Positions 23,826-33,010 of a stretch of 64,000 bases of DNA are shown here, in pieces. Under the pieces are notes generated by a model. That model was not told the origin of the DNA. It made no database searches and saw nothing but the letters and a program-made list of their open reading frames with translations. The position numbers and the translations under genes were made by a program. Positions within the stretch are counted from its first letter, which is position 1. Every line of letters starts with the position of its first letter. The stretch comes from Pseudomonas shirazensis. GTDB lineage: Bacteria > Pseudomonadota > Gammaproteobacteria > Pseudomonadales > Pseudomonadaceae. The DNA is taken from positions 447,001 through 511,000 of the forward strand of contig NZ_JABWRD020000001.1 of assembly GCF_014268785.2 (NCBI RefSeq), written 5' to 3'.

Positions 23826-25987
23826 GAGCTTCTGCCCCCCAGGCACCTGCAGTCGGGCAGCGAACAGCTGCCGTCAGGTTGGCGTCCGCAGCTGTTATCC
23901 AGGGGTTCGCCGCTGAGGGGCGCGCTGGCGATCGAGAACGAGTTGCCTGCGCCTTGTGGCGTTTTCAGCAGTTGGCCATTGATGCGGATAGTCGGCGTGT
24001 CCAGAGTGATGCCGTTGTTGTCGATGCGGATCGATCCGCCCGGGCCCTTGATCACCACGGCATCAGCTGCCTGCAGGTCATACACAGCGGTGCGACGGCG
24101 AATCTCCGCTTTCGCCAACAGTTCTGCATGACCTTCGACCTGCACCTCCTGATTGCCGCCAATACGGGTGTGATGGTTGACGGTAATTTCATCATGGCGG
24201 TGGTTGCCGATTGACTCGACACGGTCTTTGCCGATCTTGATCGTCTGGTTGCGGCCGATGGTGACGAACGCGTCCTGGCCGATCGAGAGCTGTTCATCGT
24301 TGCCTACGGTTTCGCGGCGGTCGTGGCCGATACTGATGGTCTCGTCGTGTTCGACCTGCTCTTCACGGTCGTTGCCAACGAAGGTGGTTTCGTCGTGCTT
24401 GACGATGTTGTTCTGGTCTTTCTCGGCATGAATGAATACCTCCTGCCGGCCCAGTTCGTCCTCGAAGCGCAGCTCGTTGAAGCCCGGCCCTTTGTGGGTC
24501 TGACTCTTGATGGTCATGCGCGTCTTGTGTTGTGGCAGGTCATAGGGCGGCAGTTGGTTGCCGCAGTAGGTGCGGCCGGTGATCATCGGCTGGTCAGGGT
24601 CACCGTTGACGTACTGGATGATCACGTCCTGGCCGATCCGCGGGATGGCCATCGAGCCCCAGCTGCCACCGGCCCAGCCCTGCGACACACGCACCCAGCA
24701 GGAGCTGAACTCGTTGTCGCGGCTTTCTCGGTCCCAGGGGAAGCTGACCTTGACCCGGCCCCATTCATCGCAATAGATCTCTTCGCCCGGCGGGCCAACC
24801 ACGGTGGCCATGTGCGGGCCGTCGACGCGGGGCCGCTGCAGGGGTTTGGGTCGCCACTCACTCATGCCTGGAACCAGCACCGCGCTCTGTTGGTAGTGAG
24901 TGCCGTGCTCGGCTTCGGCGGCTTCTTCCTGCAGGCAGGTGAACTGCTTGCCCTCGTGGTGAATGCTGATCACCCGCCAGTGAACGTTGAGGTCCTGGCG
25001 CTCGTGTTCGATCAGTTTGAAGCACAGGCCCGGCTGCAGGCGCACATCGTCGCCGTTGACCTCTGCCAGGCAGGCGTCGTGGCGCAGGCCGGTCATGCGG
25101 GTTTGCGTGAAGGGCTTGCCAGCCACATCGCGCTTGTAGCGGCCGGGGTAGTCGAAGCACTCGTAGTCGCTGGACTGATGCCCGGCTTTGCTGGCTGCCG
25201 AGTGCTGCTGGCGATAGGCCGGATTGGTGAAGGAGTAGTCACGCTGCACCTGGCGTGCAGTGCGTACTTGTTCGCTATAGCTGAACCGGCGCAAGCAGGG
25301 TATCGCCTGGTCGCCACCGCCGCTGGGTTGGTACAGCACAGTGTCGGCAGCGAGCGGTTCCGGCGCGGTGTAGCGAGCGTCAGCGTCTTCGTGCTTGATC
25401 GCACCACGGCTAATCAAACCGAGCGATAACAGGCGGTCCGTGAGCAGCAGTTTGTGCTGCTTGGCGCTGTGTTCGAAGCTGTAGACGAAGCCTTCTTCTG
25501 CGGCCAGGCGAGCGATGAAATCAAGGTCGCTCTCGCCGGCCTGAACACAGAATTCACGCACCTGATGATCAAAGCTGGTGCCGATGTCGAACTGGGTGAT
25601 GCCTTGTCGCTGGAGCATCAGTTGCAGAATTTGCGGCACGGTTTTTTGCTGGAAGATGCGCCAGTTCGAGCGTAACCGCGCGCGGGCCAGTTGCGGTTCG
25701 ACCAGGGCTCGATAGCGGGTCCGGTGAAAGCCACTTTCGTCCTGGCTGAAGCTGCTGACCAATCCGTGCACGTAGCGCACCGGCTGCTGGCCGCGCCAGA
25801 CGGTGAACAACACGGGTTTGTCGAGCAATTTGCCGAAGTCGACGTCATGACTGAAGCTGATCAGTTCCAGGTGAAGAGCGAAGGGCGTGCTCAAGGCTTC
25901 GTCGAGGGTGAACGAGACCACTTCGAAGCTGGCGCCACCCGCGAGCAGTGGCTGGAAGCTGTAGCGCAGATCAGATTGGCTAGCCAT
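23822..25987 (-). CDS. vgrG: Type VI secretion spike protein VgrG
   Basis: VgrG forms the trimeric spike on the Hcp tube. The 721-residue protein contains the gp27-like part (residues about 1-370; EVVSFTLDEALSTPFALHLE, YRALVEPQLARAR), the gp5-like OB fold (ATVVGPPGEEIYCDEWGRVK; CWVRVSQGWAGGSWG), then a beta-helix of short repeats (VGNDREEQVEHDE, IGHDRRETVGND). It ends with a DUF2345-like end (IRIDNNGITLDTPTIRING). It closes with an unusual cysteine-containing tail, C-x7-C-x4-C-x-C, in the last 25 residues, which could bind metal or the chaperone. No catalytic C-terminal domain is present. Hcp lies 74 bp upstream. Confidence 0.96.
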   Translation of the reverse strand: MASQSDLRYSFQPLLAGGASFEVVSFTLDEALSTPFALHLELISFSHDVDFGKLLDKPVLFTVWRGQQPVRYVHGLVSSFSQDESGFHRTRYRALVEPQLARARLRSNWRIFQQKTVPQILQLMLQRQGITQFDIGTSFDHQVREFCVQAGESDLDFIARLAAEEGFVYSFEHSAKQHKLLLTDRLLSLGLISRGAIKHEDADARYTAPEPLAADTVLYQPSGGGDQAIPCLRRFSYSEQVRTARQVQRDYSFTNPAYRQQHSAASKAGHQSSDYECFDYPGRYKRDVAGKPFTQTRMTGLRHDACLAEVNGDDVRLQPGLCFKLIEHERQDLNVHWRVISIHHEGKQFTCLQEEAAEAEHGTHYQQSAVLVPGMSEWRPKPLQRPRVDGPHMATVVGPPGEEIYCDEWGRVKVSFPWDRESRDNEFSSCWVRVSQGWAGGSWGSMAIPRIGQDVIIQYVNGDPDQPMITGRTYCGNQLPPYDLPQHKTRMTIKSQTHKGPGFNELRFEDELGRQEVFIHAEKDQNNIVKHDETTFVGNDREEQVEHDETISIGHDRRETVGNDEQLSIGQDAFVTIGRNQTIKIGKDRVESIGNHRHDEITVNHHTRIGGNQEVQVEGHAELLAKAEIRRRTAVYDLQAADAVVIKGPGGSIRIDNNGITLDTPTIRINGQLLKTPQGAGNSFSIASAPLSGEPLDNSCGRQPDGSCSLPDCRCLGGRSS

Positions 25988-26020
25988 ATGAAATCCTTGT
26001 CTGCCGTCCGAGGGGGTGAT

Positions 26021-26049
26021 GCCCCAGTCCAGGCGCGCTGGGCTGGGGC
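26021..26049 (-). terminator. Hairpin between hcp and vgrG
   Basis: Arms GCCCCAGTCCA and TGGGCTGGGGC pair over 11 bp with one wobble. There is no T run on the transcribed strand, so partial termination or mRNA processing that lets hcp be made in excess of vgrG is more likely than full termination. Confidence 0.45.
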
Positions 26050-26061
26050 AATGCAGCTAGG

Positions 26062-26577
26062 TCAGACGATCGGCTTGCGCCAGTCGTCGGCACCTTCGGT
26101 GCCGGCAGTGGTATGGGTCCAGGTGATCTTGCGATACGCCATCGAGACCTCGATCAGCTGGGTGAAGTCGGCGTTCTCCTTGTCTTGGGCGTGAGGCATG
26201 ACGGTGTTGATGTTGACGATCGTCGCGTCCTCGAGCTTGGTGGTGAAGAAGTGCTCCTGCTTGCCCTCGACCGAGGTGCGGTACCAGTTGACTTCGACGG
26301 TGGGCAGCATCTCGCCGCTGGCCAGTGCCTGGTACATCAGTGGCGTGGCCTTGTTCAGCGAACTGGTGAACATGAACGGTTTGTGCACACGCTGGCCGGA
26401 CGGCTGGCCGCTTTGCGGGTCGGTCGGCACGGTCACCTGGTGCTTGATTTCCTGCACCAGGATTTCGTCTTCGTGGCCCTCGACGTAGACATTGCCGACC
26501 GAGTCGGAGGTAAAGGCACCGGCGGTGATGTTGCCTTGGGTCTGGCCTTCGATCTTGATGTAAGCGGGTGTTGGCAT
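26062..26577 (-). CDS. hcp: Hcp tube protein of the T6SS
   Basis: Hcp hexamers stack to form the expelled tube. The ATG at 26577 (MPTPAYIKIEGQ) has AGGAG 8 bp upstream; an upstream in-frame ATG would add seven unlikely residues. The 171-residue protein carries the hallmarks AYIKIEGQTQGNITAGAF, HKPFMFTSSLNKATPLMYQ and a C terminus ITWTHTTAGTEGADDWRKP. No extension is fused. A 133-bp gap to tssL suggests its own promoter. Confidence 0.96.
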   Translation of the reverse strand: MPTPAYIKIEGQTQGNITAGAFTSDSVGNVYVEGHEDEILVQEIKHQVTVPTDPQSGQPSGQRVHKPFMFTSSLNKATPLMYQALASGEMLPTVEVNWYRTSVEGKQEHFFTTKLEDATIVNINTVMPHAQDKENADFTQLIEVSMAYRKITWTHTTAGTEGADDWRKPIV

Positions 26578-26710
26578 GGCAGAATCTCCTGCATCCATGT
26601 GGATAAAACACGTCTTCCTGAGGGGACGTGGCCATCGGAAGCGATGGGCTTGCTAACGAAACCGAGGCTTCGCTAAACGGATTGAGTCGGTTGGGTTCGA
26701 TTGGCTTGGG

Positions 26711-27523
26711 CTATTGCTGCAGGATCCCGCCGAGCGAGTTGAGCACCTCGTTGGTGATCACGTGCAAGCGGTAGCTGTACAGCCCATAAACCGCAGCCAT
26801 CACGGTCGAGCACAGCAGTAGCGGGCTCCACCATGGCCATTGCCGGTTCATGCGGTAATTGCGTGGGGCGACGTTGCTCAGCGGCTGGCAAAGCTGCTCA
26901 GGCACAGGCCCGCGCAGTTCGCGGATGGCGCTGTAGAGTTTGTTGATCAGCGTCTGCAGGGCGTCGTCGCCCTTGGGCGCGATGGCGTACTTGCCCTTGA
27001 GGCCAAGGCACAGGCACAGGTACATGAACTCGAGCACGTGTTGGTAGCGCTTGGGTTCCTGCATCATCCGCGACAGCACGGTGAAGAACTTCTCGCCGCC
27101 CCAGGTCTCGTGGTGGAAGATGCTCAGCAGTGGCTCGTGGCTCCAGCGGCACTTCTTGCCCCACGACCGGCTCATCACGGCTTCGTCCAGATGCAGGCAC
27201 AGCGCGTAGGAGTAGGCCAGCAGATGGGCGGGCTCGTAGGCGTGCTGGCGCATCTCCTCGAGGATATTGCTGACTTGCGTCTGCACCTGGGTGTGGACTT
27301 CATCGATGTTGTCCATCTGGTCCACACTGCGCAGACGCATCACCAGGCCCAGCAGCGGCATCGCTGCGTCGACCATGGGATTGGCGAAGCCTCCACGCAG
27401 CTGAAATGCTGGATCGGCTGCGTAATGCTTGCTGACAGCGGCAGTGTCAGGCTGTTCTACAGGCACTGGGTTGGTGTGTTCAGCATCAGGTGCTGTACCG
27501 AGCTTCGCATCGCCAAAGGTCAT
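26711..27523 (-). CDS. tssL: T6SS membrane complex protein TssL/DotU
   Basis: TssL is the inner-membrane partner of TssM and TssJ. The ATG at 27523 follows the tssK stop by one base and has AGGAG 8 bp upstream. The 270 residues comprise a cytoplasmic all-helical DotU domain (PLLGLVMRLRS; YALCLHLDEAVMSRSWG; WGGEKFFTVLSRMM) and one C-terminal membrane segment (WWSPLLLCSTVMAAVYGLY). No peptidoglycan-binding domain follows, unlike the long TssL forms. Confidence 0.95.
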   Translation of the reverse strand: MTFGDAKLGTAPDAEHTNPVPVEQPDTAAVSKHYAADPAFQLRGGFANPMVDAAMPLLGLVMRLRSVDQMDNIDEVHTQVQTQVSNILEEMRQHAYEPAHLLAYSYALCLHLDEAVMSRSWGKKCRWSHEPLLSIFHHETWGGEKFFTVLSRMMQEPKRYQHVLEFMYLCLCLGLKGKYAIAPKGDDALQTLINKLYSAIRELRGPVPEQLCQPLSNVAPRNYRMNRQWPWWSPLLLCSTVMAAVYGLYSYRLHVITNEVLNSLGGILQQ

Positions 27524-27524
27524 C

Positions 27525-28862
27525 TCATTCGCTCCTGATCGCCCAAAATTGCATCTCCAGGCCCGGGAACTCACCGGCTATGTGAAAACCAAAGCCGTTG
27601 CTTTCCTGCATGGTCGCCCACGCTGCGTTACGCCGGTCCAGTTCGAAGTAGCAGAAACCGGCATGGAAGGGTAGGTCGCGAGGGGCCACCGGCAGCGGTA
27701 GCAGCGGGATACCCGGCAGTTGCAGCGGCACCAGGTCGTTGAGTGCTTCCAGCGAGGTGACCTTGGCTTTCTGGATGAACTGCTGGCGCAGGGTTTCTGG
27801 CGGCAGGCTGGCGCGGACCGCCAGAATGAACTCGGCCTGGTCGATCAGGCGCCGATCATCCAGGGTTGTTGTCAGCACACCATATTCATGGGCATGTAGC
27901 GGCAGGGAGATGGCGCGGGGTTGCAGCACCGTGCTCAGAACCCGACGCAGGGTATCTTCCAGCAGCTTGAACGATGGCCGCAGGGCGCTGTGCTGATACG
28001 CCGGGTAGTCTTGCGGCAGCCTGCTTTCGTCGGTAAAGGTCACCAGCTCGCCACAGGCCTGGCTCATGCTCAGGTAAAGCTGCTCGGGGTGGACATGCTG
28101 CTGGCGTGACAGATGCTGGAAGCACGGCCACCAGCGGTTCATGGCTTGCAGCAGATTGAAATCGCGAATGTCGGCGATACCCGACTGGCCGCCTGCGCCG
28201 ATCCGTGCCGCGAGATTGCGGGCGCGTTCACGCAGGGTGTTGCTGATCTCGTCTAAATACCGTTGCAGTGCCGGCACCGCACGTACCGAAACGCAGATCG
28301 GATAGAAATTCTCGTCCAGTTTCAATGCGCCGTTCGGGCTTTTCTCGAGAATCCGCGCCAAGGCCAGGCGGCTATAGCCGTTGCGGTCCTCGCTGTTGCG
28401 CTTGATCTGCAGATTGGGCACTGCTAGCTCGACCTGGACCAGATCACCATCTGCGGTGTGGGTGTCTTTGATTTCCTCGGCGTGCGCGGTGTACCGAAAG
28501 TTGGCGGCATCGTCGGGCCAGCTCACTTCGCGGCCACCTTCGGTGCGCAGCGGCAGGCACAGGTAGATCTCGCCGTTTTGCGATGCGTCGTCGTCGATTT
28601 CCAGCGGTGGCGGCGGTGGCAGGTCAGCGGGGATATCGAACACTGTCCCGTCCGGCATGATGCCGCGGGCTCGGGTGATGGCCACCTTGCCCAGGCTCAG
28701 GTATTCATCGTTGAGCTGCAGTTCGCTGAAGCCAAAAAAACCGGGGTTCAGGCTGCTCAGGCGCTGATGAAACGCAGCCTCGCTGGCGCGTGCTGCCTGC
28801 TGGAAGTGCTGCGGTTTGACGAACAGCCCTTCGGGCCAGAGAACGGGATTACGTGAGCTCAT
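27525..28862 (-). CDS. tssK: T6SS baseplate protein TssK
   Basis: TssK trimers link the baseplate to the TssJLM complex. The 445 residues start MSSRNPVLWPEGLFVKPQHF, the strongly conserved N terminus, and carry NDEYLSLGKVAITRARG and GIPLLPLPVAPRDLPFHAGF toward the end, which are typical of the family. GGAG precedes the ATG. It is coupled to tssL by a one-base gap. Confidence 0.95.
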   Translation of the reverse strand: MSSRNPVLWPEGLFVKPQHFQQAARASEAAFHQRLSSLNPGFFGFSELQLNDEYLSLGKVAITRARGIMPDGTVFDIPADLPPPPPLEIDDDASQNGEIYLCLPLRTEGGREVSWPDDAANFRYTAHAEEIKDTHTADGDLVQVELAVPNLQIKRNSEDRNGYSRLALARILEKSPNGALKLDENFYPICVSVRAVPALQRYLDEISNTLRERARNLAARIGAGGQSGIADIRDFNLLQAMNRWWPCFQHLSRQQHVHPEQLYLSMSQACGELVTFTDESRLPQDYPAYQHSALRPSFKLLEDTLRRVLSTVLQPRAISLPLHAHEYGVLTTTLDDRRLIDQAEFILAVRASLPPETLRQQFIQKAKVTSLEALNDLVPLQLPGIPLLPLPVAPRDLPFHAGFCYFELDRRNAAWATMQESNGFGFHIAGEFPGLEMQFWAIRSE

Positions 28863-28916
28863 GGGTGCTCCGGATCGAGAAGTTAAAAGGCAGGGCGCAG
28901 GTGCAGGAGAGACTAA

Positions 28917-29699
28917 TCAGTCTTCCTCCTTGAGCACGATCTGCGTGTCATTGAGCAGCACCGAGAGCACGACCTGACGACCCCGTGGGGTGATGCGCAG
29001 TACCTGCCCCCAGGTCGCGTCGTTCTGCTCGCGGTAGTCGCCGATCACGGCGATAAAGCGGGTGTCGGCGTGAATCGGTTCGAAAGGTATGAACTTGAAC
29101 TGCCCTGGCGCGAGCACGTAGTCGTCATCGCGTATATAGGTGCTGCGCAGCACCTTGGCCGGGTCTTCATCCAGCAGCTGATACACGCTGTTGCGCAGCA
29201 GCGAGTCATCGCGCAGCTGCAGAATCTTGATCGCAATAGGCGTGGCAATCGGTTCAGCCGTTACCTCGGTGGCTCTGGGCAAGGTCAGCACTACTGCCGG
29301 GTCGTCATAGCTGCCGAGAGTGCTGTCGTCAGCCGCAAAGGCCAGGCTGCCACTCTGGCTTTGCTCGCTTAGCGCTTGCGGATATTGCTGCTGAAGGTAG
29401 TCGAACAAGCTGCCGACTTTTTCCACCAGCGCCTGCGGATCCTGCGCGGTCAGGCTGATGGCATAGGGGCTTGGTGGAAGCGCGCTTTCCTGCTCGGCGT
29501 AAGTGGGTGCGCTGTTGGGGTTGCCGTTGAGGGTAGGGCTGGCGTTGATGCTGAAGGCGACCTGAGTGGGATGATCCTCAGGCGGTCCGATCGGCAATGA
29601 GTGATCCAGCGCCACCTGGCTCATTCTGCTCAATGAGGTGCATCCGGCCAGGCCAAGCAGTGCCAGCAACAGAATGGTGATGGGCGAATGGCGTTTCAT
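28917..29699 (-). CDS. tssJ: T6SS outer-membrane lipoprotein TssJ
   Basis: TssJ anchors TssM at the outer membrane. The signal peptide ends in a lipobox LLGLAGC with Cys20 as the lipidation site. A TssJ/VasD-like beta-sandwich follows (HPTQVAFSINASPTLNGN; PIAIKILQLRDDSLLRNS; VLAPGQFKFIPF; RFIAVIGDYRE). At 260 residues it is longer than usual (about 160-180); the excess lies between residues 55 and 135. The start overlaps the FHA gene stop (ATGA). Confidence 0.92.
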   Translation of the reverse strand: MKRHSPITILLLALLGLAGCTSLSRMSQVALDHSLPIGPPEDHPTQVAFSINASPTLNGNPNSAPTYAEQESALPPSPYAISLTAQDPQALVEKVGSLFDYLQQQYPQALSEQSQSGSLAFAADDSTLGSYDDPAVVLTLPRATEVTAEPIATPIAIKILQLRDDSLLRNSVYQLLDEDPAKVLRSTYIRDDDYVLAPGQFKFIPFEPIHADTRFIAVIGDYREQNDATWGQVLRITPRGRQVVLSVLLNDTQIVLKEED

Positions 29700-30265
29700 G
29701 CTTGCTCTCCGGCGATAAGGCGCTGTAACGCGTCGGCGTTTGCTGGCGGTGTATCCAGCAACGCGTCCAGCGCGGCCAGGGGGTCATGGCCGAGCGGCCG
29801 GTCGAACGCGGTGTAGATATCGACGGTGCCTTGTTGCGCTGAAACTTCGATCTGCCAAGGATCCGCCGGAGCGTCGGCGATCAGGGCGTCGAGCAGTCGC
29901 TGGCCAGGTGCGAACAGCTCCTCGAGGGACTGCTCATCGGCTGGGTGCTGCTGGCAATACACATGGACGCGATAGCTGCCGATGTGCAGCCGGTCGCCTT
30001 GTTGCAGGCGCACGGGTGAGCGCTCGCCGAGGCTTCGCGGGGTCTCATTGAGGTAGGTCTGGTTGCACAGGTCGACGGCGCAGAAGCTGCCCTCGATCCA
30101 GCGAATTTCGCAGTGCAGCGGCTGGATACGCTGTGCGCGGTCCCATAGCAGCCAGTCGGCTGGTCCGCTGCCGATGCTGCCGCCGTTACGATCGAATCGA
30201 TGGCGGGCGATTACGCCGTGTTCGAGCCGGTCGATATTGCCGATTACCAGGTCCAGGGTGTTCAT
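29696..30265 (-). CDS. Short FHA-domain T6SS-associated protein
   Basis: FHA domains bind phosphothreonine and in T6SS link the apparatus to threonine kinase signalling. The 189 residues hold one FHA domain at about 15-105 (GSIGSGPADWLLWD, IQPLHCEIRWIEGSFCAVDL, VRLQQGDRLHIGSYRVHVY), then a short acidic helix-rich tail. It is much shorter than TagH/Fha proteins of P. aeruginosa (about 400-500 residues). No PpkA kinase or PppA phosphatase gene is in the window. It is coupled on both sides by ATGA overlaps. Confidence 0.88.
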   Translation of the reverse strand: MNTLDLVIGNIDRLEHGVIARHRFDRNGGSIGSGPADWLLWDRAQRIQPLHCEIRWIEGSFCAVDLCNQTYLNETPRSLGERSPVRLQQGDRLHIGSYRVHVYCQQHPADEQSLEELFAPGQRLLDALIADAPADPWQIEVSAQQGTVDIYTAFDRPLGHDPLAALDALLDTPPANADALQRLIAGEQA

Positions 30266-31278
30266 GCGCGCCCCCTGATGCGGACCACTGGGCTGCTTTT
30301 GCCATGCTTGTCATCGACGAAACTGGTCCAGCCCAGGTGCGCACCCTGGCTGCGGTGTAGGCAGAACGGAGACAGCGCGTGCTGTTTCAGCCGCAGCTCA
30401 AGGTCGTAGGCCAGGCCGTCGCGCAGGAGAAAGTCGATCAAGGCGCGCAGGCGACCGAAATTGACTCCACTTGGCAGCAACTGGCGCAGCTGGGCCTGGT
30501 CGAGGTCGCTGATCAGGATGGTGAACTTGCTGCTGCGGGTGCGAGTACGGTTACCGACCATGAAGGTACTGCCCAGGCAACCGTTGGCCCGGCCAAGGCT
30601 GACCGTCTGCCTGATAGCGGTAGGCACCGACCGGCTCTCGAATTCACGGATCTGCACACTGCTCAAGTCGAAGCAGTGGGCGATGATGCCTGCTACGGTC
30701 CCGGGCGCACGGCTGCGGCTGGCGATTACGCCAGCAAAGCTGAGCAGGCGACTCCACGGCAGCTCGGTATCGCCACGCAACTGCTTGTTGTCCAGGCCAA
30801 TCAAGGCGAAGACATACTGCGAAAAGCCGTCAGTGGCGCCCGCCTGGAAGCGAATGTAATAGCGGTACTTGCGCCAGATACGGTGCAGCAGGCTGAGCAG
30901 GTAATGATTGAAAAAGTCGAAGAAGGCCGGGCGCACGCCGATGTCGTGGGCATGGTCGTAGGCAATCTGCTCGAGGTAATAGGTTGGCAGTGGCGAGTCA
31001 GTACCGTGCAGGCCCATAAAGGTGGTACAGACGCTGTAGCGCTCGGCCTGATCGGAAAATCGCTCTGCCTTGAATACGTCTGACAGGGGAAAGGTCAACC
31101 GCGGATCGCAGCCAAGCCTCACCCGCAGCCGTGTCGCTTCGTCTGGCCAGCGCGGCTCGAGGTCGTCGCCGTGCAGGCCGTGCAAACGCTCCAGCAACTG
31201 GAAAAAGTTGTACTGGTGCGCCTGGGCGAGCAGAGCTTCGGCTAGATCAGCGGTTGTCTGCCGGTCAGCAGTGGCCAT
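30262..31278 (-). CDS. tssG: T6SS baseplate protein TssG
   Basis: TssG pairs with TssF in the baseplate wedge. The 338 residues include the typical N terminus (HQYNFFQLLERLHG; RLRVGCDPRLTFP-like stretch), FMGLHGTDSPLPTYYLEQI, FFDFFNHYLLSLLHRIWRKY, and a CLGSTFMVGNRTRTR region near the end. The first 37 bp overlap the 3' end of tssF; downstream it overlaps the FHA gene by 4 bp. There is therefore no room for clpV at this position. Confidence 0.94.
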   Translation of the reverse strand: MATADRQTTADLAEALLAQAHQYNFFQLLERLHGLHGDDLEPRWPDEATRLRVRLGCDPRLTFPLSDVFKAERFSDQAERYSVCTTFMGLHGTDSPLPTYYLEQIAYDHAHDIGVRPAFFDFFNHYLLSLLHRIWRKYRYYIRFQAGATDGFSQYVFALIGLDNKQLRGDTELPWSRLLSFAGVIASRSRAPGTVAGIIAHCFDLSSVQIREFESRSVPTAIRQTVSLGRANGCLGSTFMVGNRTRTRSSKFTILISDLDQAQLRQLLPSGVNFGRLRALIDFLLRDGLAYDLELRLKQHALSPFCLHRSQGAHLGWTSFVDDKHGKSSPVVRIRGRA

Positions 31279-33008
31279 GTGTAGTGCTCATTGTTGGTGG
31301 TATTGATCACTTCCAACTGGTGGAAGGAATTGATGCTGGCGTACAGGGCGAAGAACTGAGAGAGCACACAACTGAACAGGTACAGGTCGCCCTCGCAGGA
31401 GAAGGCGTCCTGGTTCAGCTTGAGTTGGGTGCGCAGCCCGCGGATCGGCTGGCCTTTGATCAGCCAGTCCAGCGGCGCCGTCTGCACATCGCATATACCG
31501 TCCAGGCGCTTGCGCGTGGCGCGCGCTTGCTGGATGTCATGCAAGGCGGCGAAGTCGTAGGCGCCGATGACTGCCTTGAGCGGTTCGGCCGATAGCAACG
31601 ACAGGTAGTTGAGCGAGAGGTTGGAGATCAATGCCCATTGCAGGTCGCCGTCCAGCACCGGTCGATAGGGGCGGGTAGGTCGGCAGATGTTGCGGTAGCT
31701 GGCCAGCGGTGGCGTGATCTCGGTGATCACATCAATGTCGCCGATCCCCAGTGCCAGCGGCAGGTCTCGATTGGTGCAGGTGAGATCGATCGAGGCGGTT
31801 TCGAGTTGTTCGATGTAGGCGGTGGCATCCCCGCGTACAAAAGCGATGCGCTGAATCACGCCATTGCCGCGCAGCGAGTTCTCGATTTCGCAGTGGTAAT
31901 AGAGCGCCGTGCGCCCTTGCACGTGCTCGATCTCGTGGGCAAATGATTCGAAGGGCCGGAACGTGCGCAGCGTCTCACCCGGCGTACCTTCGCCCGTGGT
32001 GCGCGTGCTGACGACCCGGTCGACGCTGAAAATCTCGTAGGCGTCGGCGCGATTGCCGTTGGGTTGCAGTTCTACCTGGGCGTCGCGCCCCGACAAGTCG
32101 ATAGGCTCGGCGCTGTGCTTGAACAGGTTGACTGCAGGGGTGCAGAACAGGCCGAAGTCGTCTTTGCCCACACGGATCGAGCTGGGCAGCTGGCGGGTAA
32201 AGTGAAACTCCAGCCGTACACGTTTGCTGCTGTGGCCAGGCCAGAGCTTGGCGAGCCCCGTCAGGCTGAAAAAGTGGAAGCGCTGCGGGCAGACGAAGTA
32301 CTCCTGCAGGATGCGATAGCCGTCGAACACATTTTGCGGATAGGGCAGCAGCGCTTCATCAGGGCTGAAACCAGGGAACACGATGCTGCTGGCCGGCAGG
32401 CGGCGCACTTCGCCATCGATACTCACGCTGATATGTTTGAGGTACTGCGCCAACCACAGGTAAAGGGTCTGCGCGCAGCGATCCTCGCCGCTCAGATGAA
32501 AGTCCAGGCGTTCGCAGTCGAGCGTGTTCAGCGGGCGATCAACCAATGTCTGCAGGTCGATACGCACGCTGGAGTTGTCCAGGGTCTGGGTCGCGTCGAC
32601 GTCGTTGATGGCGAAGGGGTGTAGTTGTACCTCGGTGCAGGTGCGAAATTCGCAGGCGACCCCATCTACCTCTCTGGAAAAAAGCCTCGCACCCTTGGCT
32701 ACCCTTTGTGACTGGGTCAGCGATTGCGGCTGCGGGGTAAATTGCACAATGGTGGCGCTGGGCAATGGCCGCAGGTAGTTAGGCCACAACAGCTGCAGCA
32801 TCGGGTGGGTCAGTTCCGGCATGTCGTCTTCGAGCTTGAGCCGCAGCTTGGCGGTCAGAAAGGCGAAGCCTTCCAGCAGGCGCTCGACATCCGGGTCACT
32901 GCTGTCCTTGCCGAGAAATCGGCTGAGCTGCGGGTTGTCTCGGGCGAAATCGGTGCCGAGTTCGCGCAGGTAGCGCAGCTCTTCGCTGAAACGGTCTTTT
33001 AACGACAT
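31242..33008 (-). CDS. tssF: T6SS baseplate protein TssF
   Basis: The ATG at 33008 (MSLKDRFSEELRYLRELG) was chosen as it lies 3 bp after tssE and gives the canonical N terminus; a frame extension upstream is spurious. The 588 residues match the VasA/ImpG type throughout: FAFLTAKLRLKLEDDMPELT, WPNYLRPLPSATIVQF, FHFFSLTGLAKLWPG and YFEHVQGR-like middle parts, with a C terminus FFALYASINSFHQLEV. Confidence 0.95.
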   Translation of the reverse strand: MSLKDRFSEELRYLRELGTDFARDNPQLSRFLGKDSSDPDVERLLEGFAFLTAKLRLKLEDDMPELTHPMLQLLWPNYLRPLPSATIVQFTPQPQSLTQSQRVAKGARLFSREVDGVACEFRTCTEVQLHPFAINDVDATQTLDNSSVRIDLQTLVDRPLNTLDCERLDFHLSGEDRCAQTLYLWLAQYLKHISVSIDGEVRRLPASSIVFPGFSPDEALLPYPQNVFDGYRILQEYFVCPQRFHFFSLTGLAKLWPGHSSKRVRLEFHFTRQLPSSIRVGKDDFGLFCTPAVNLFKHSAEPIDLSGRDAQVELQPNGNRADAYEIFSVDRVVSTRTTGEGTPGETLRTFRPFESFAHEIEHVQGRTALYYHCEIENSLRGNGVIQRIAFVRGDATAYIEQLETASIDLTCTNRDLPLALGIGDIDVITEITPPLASYRNICRPTRPYRPVLDGDLQWALISNLSLNYLSLLSAEPLKAVIGAYDFAALHDIQQARATRKRLDGICDVQTAPLDWLIKGQPIRGLRTQLKLNQDAFSCEGDLYLFSCVLSQFFALYASINSFHQLEVINTTNNEHYTWPLLTGRQPLI

Positions 33009-33010
33009 GG

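Noticed and set aside
30262..30265. Search for a remnant of clpV between tssG and the FHA gene
   Set aside because: The two genes overlap as ATGA, leaving no sequence that could be a remnant.
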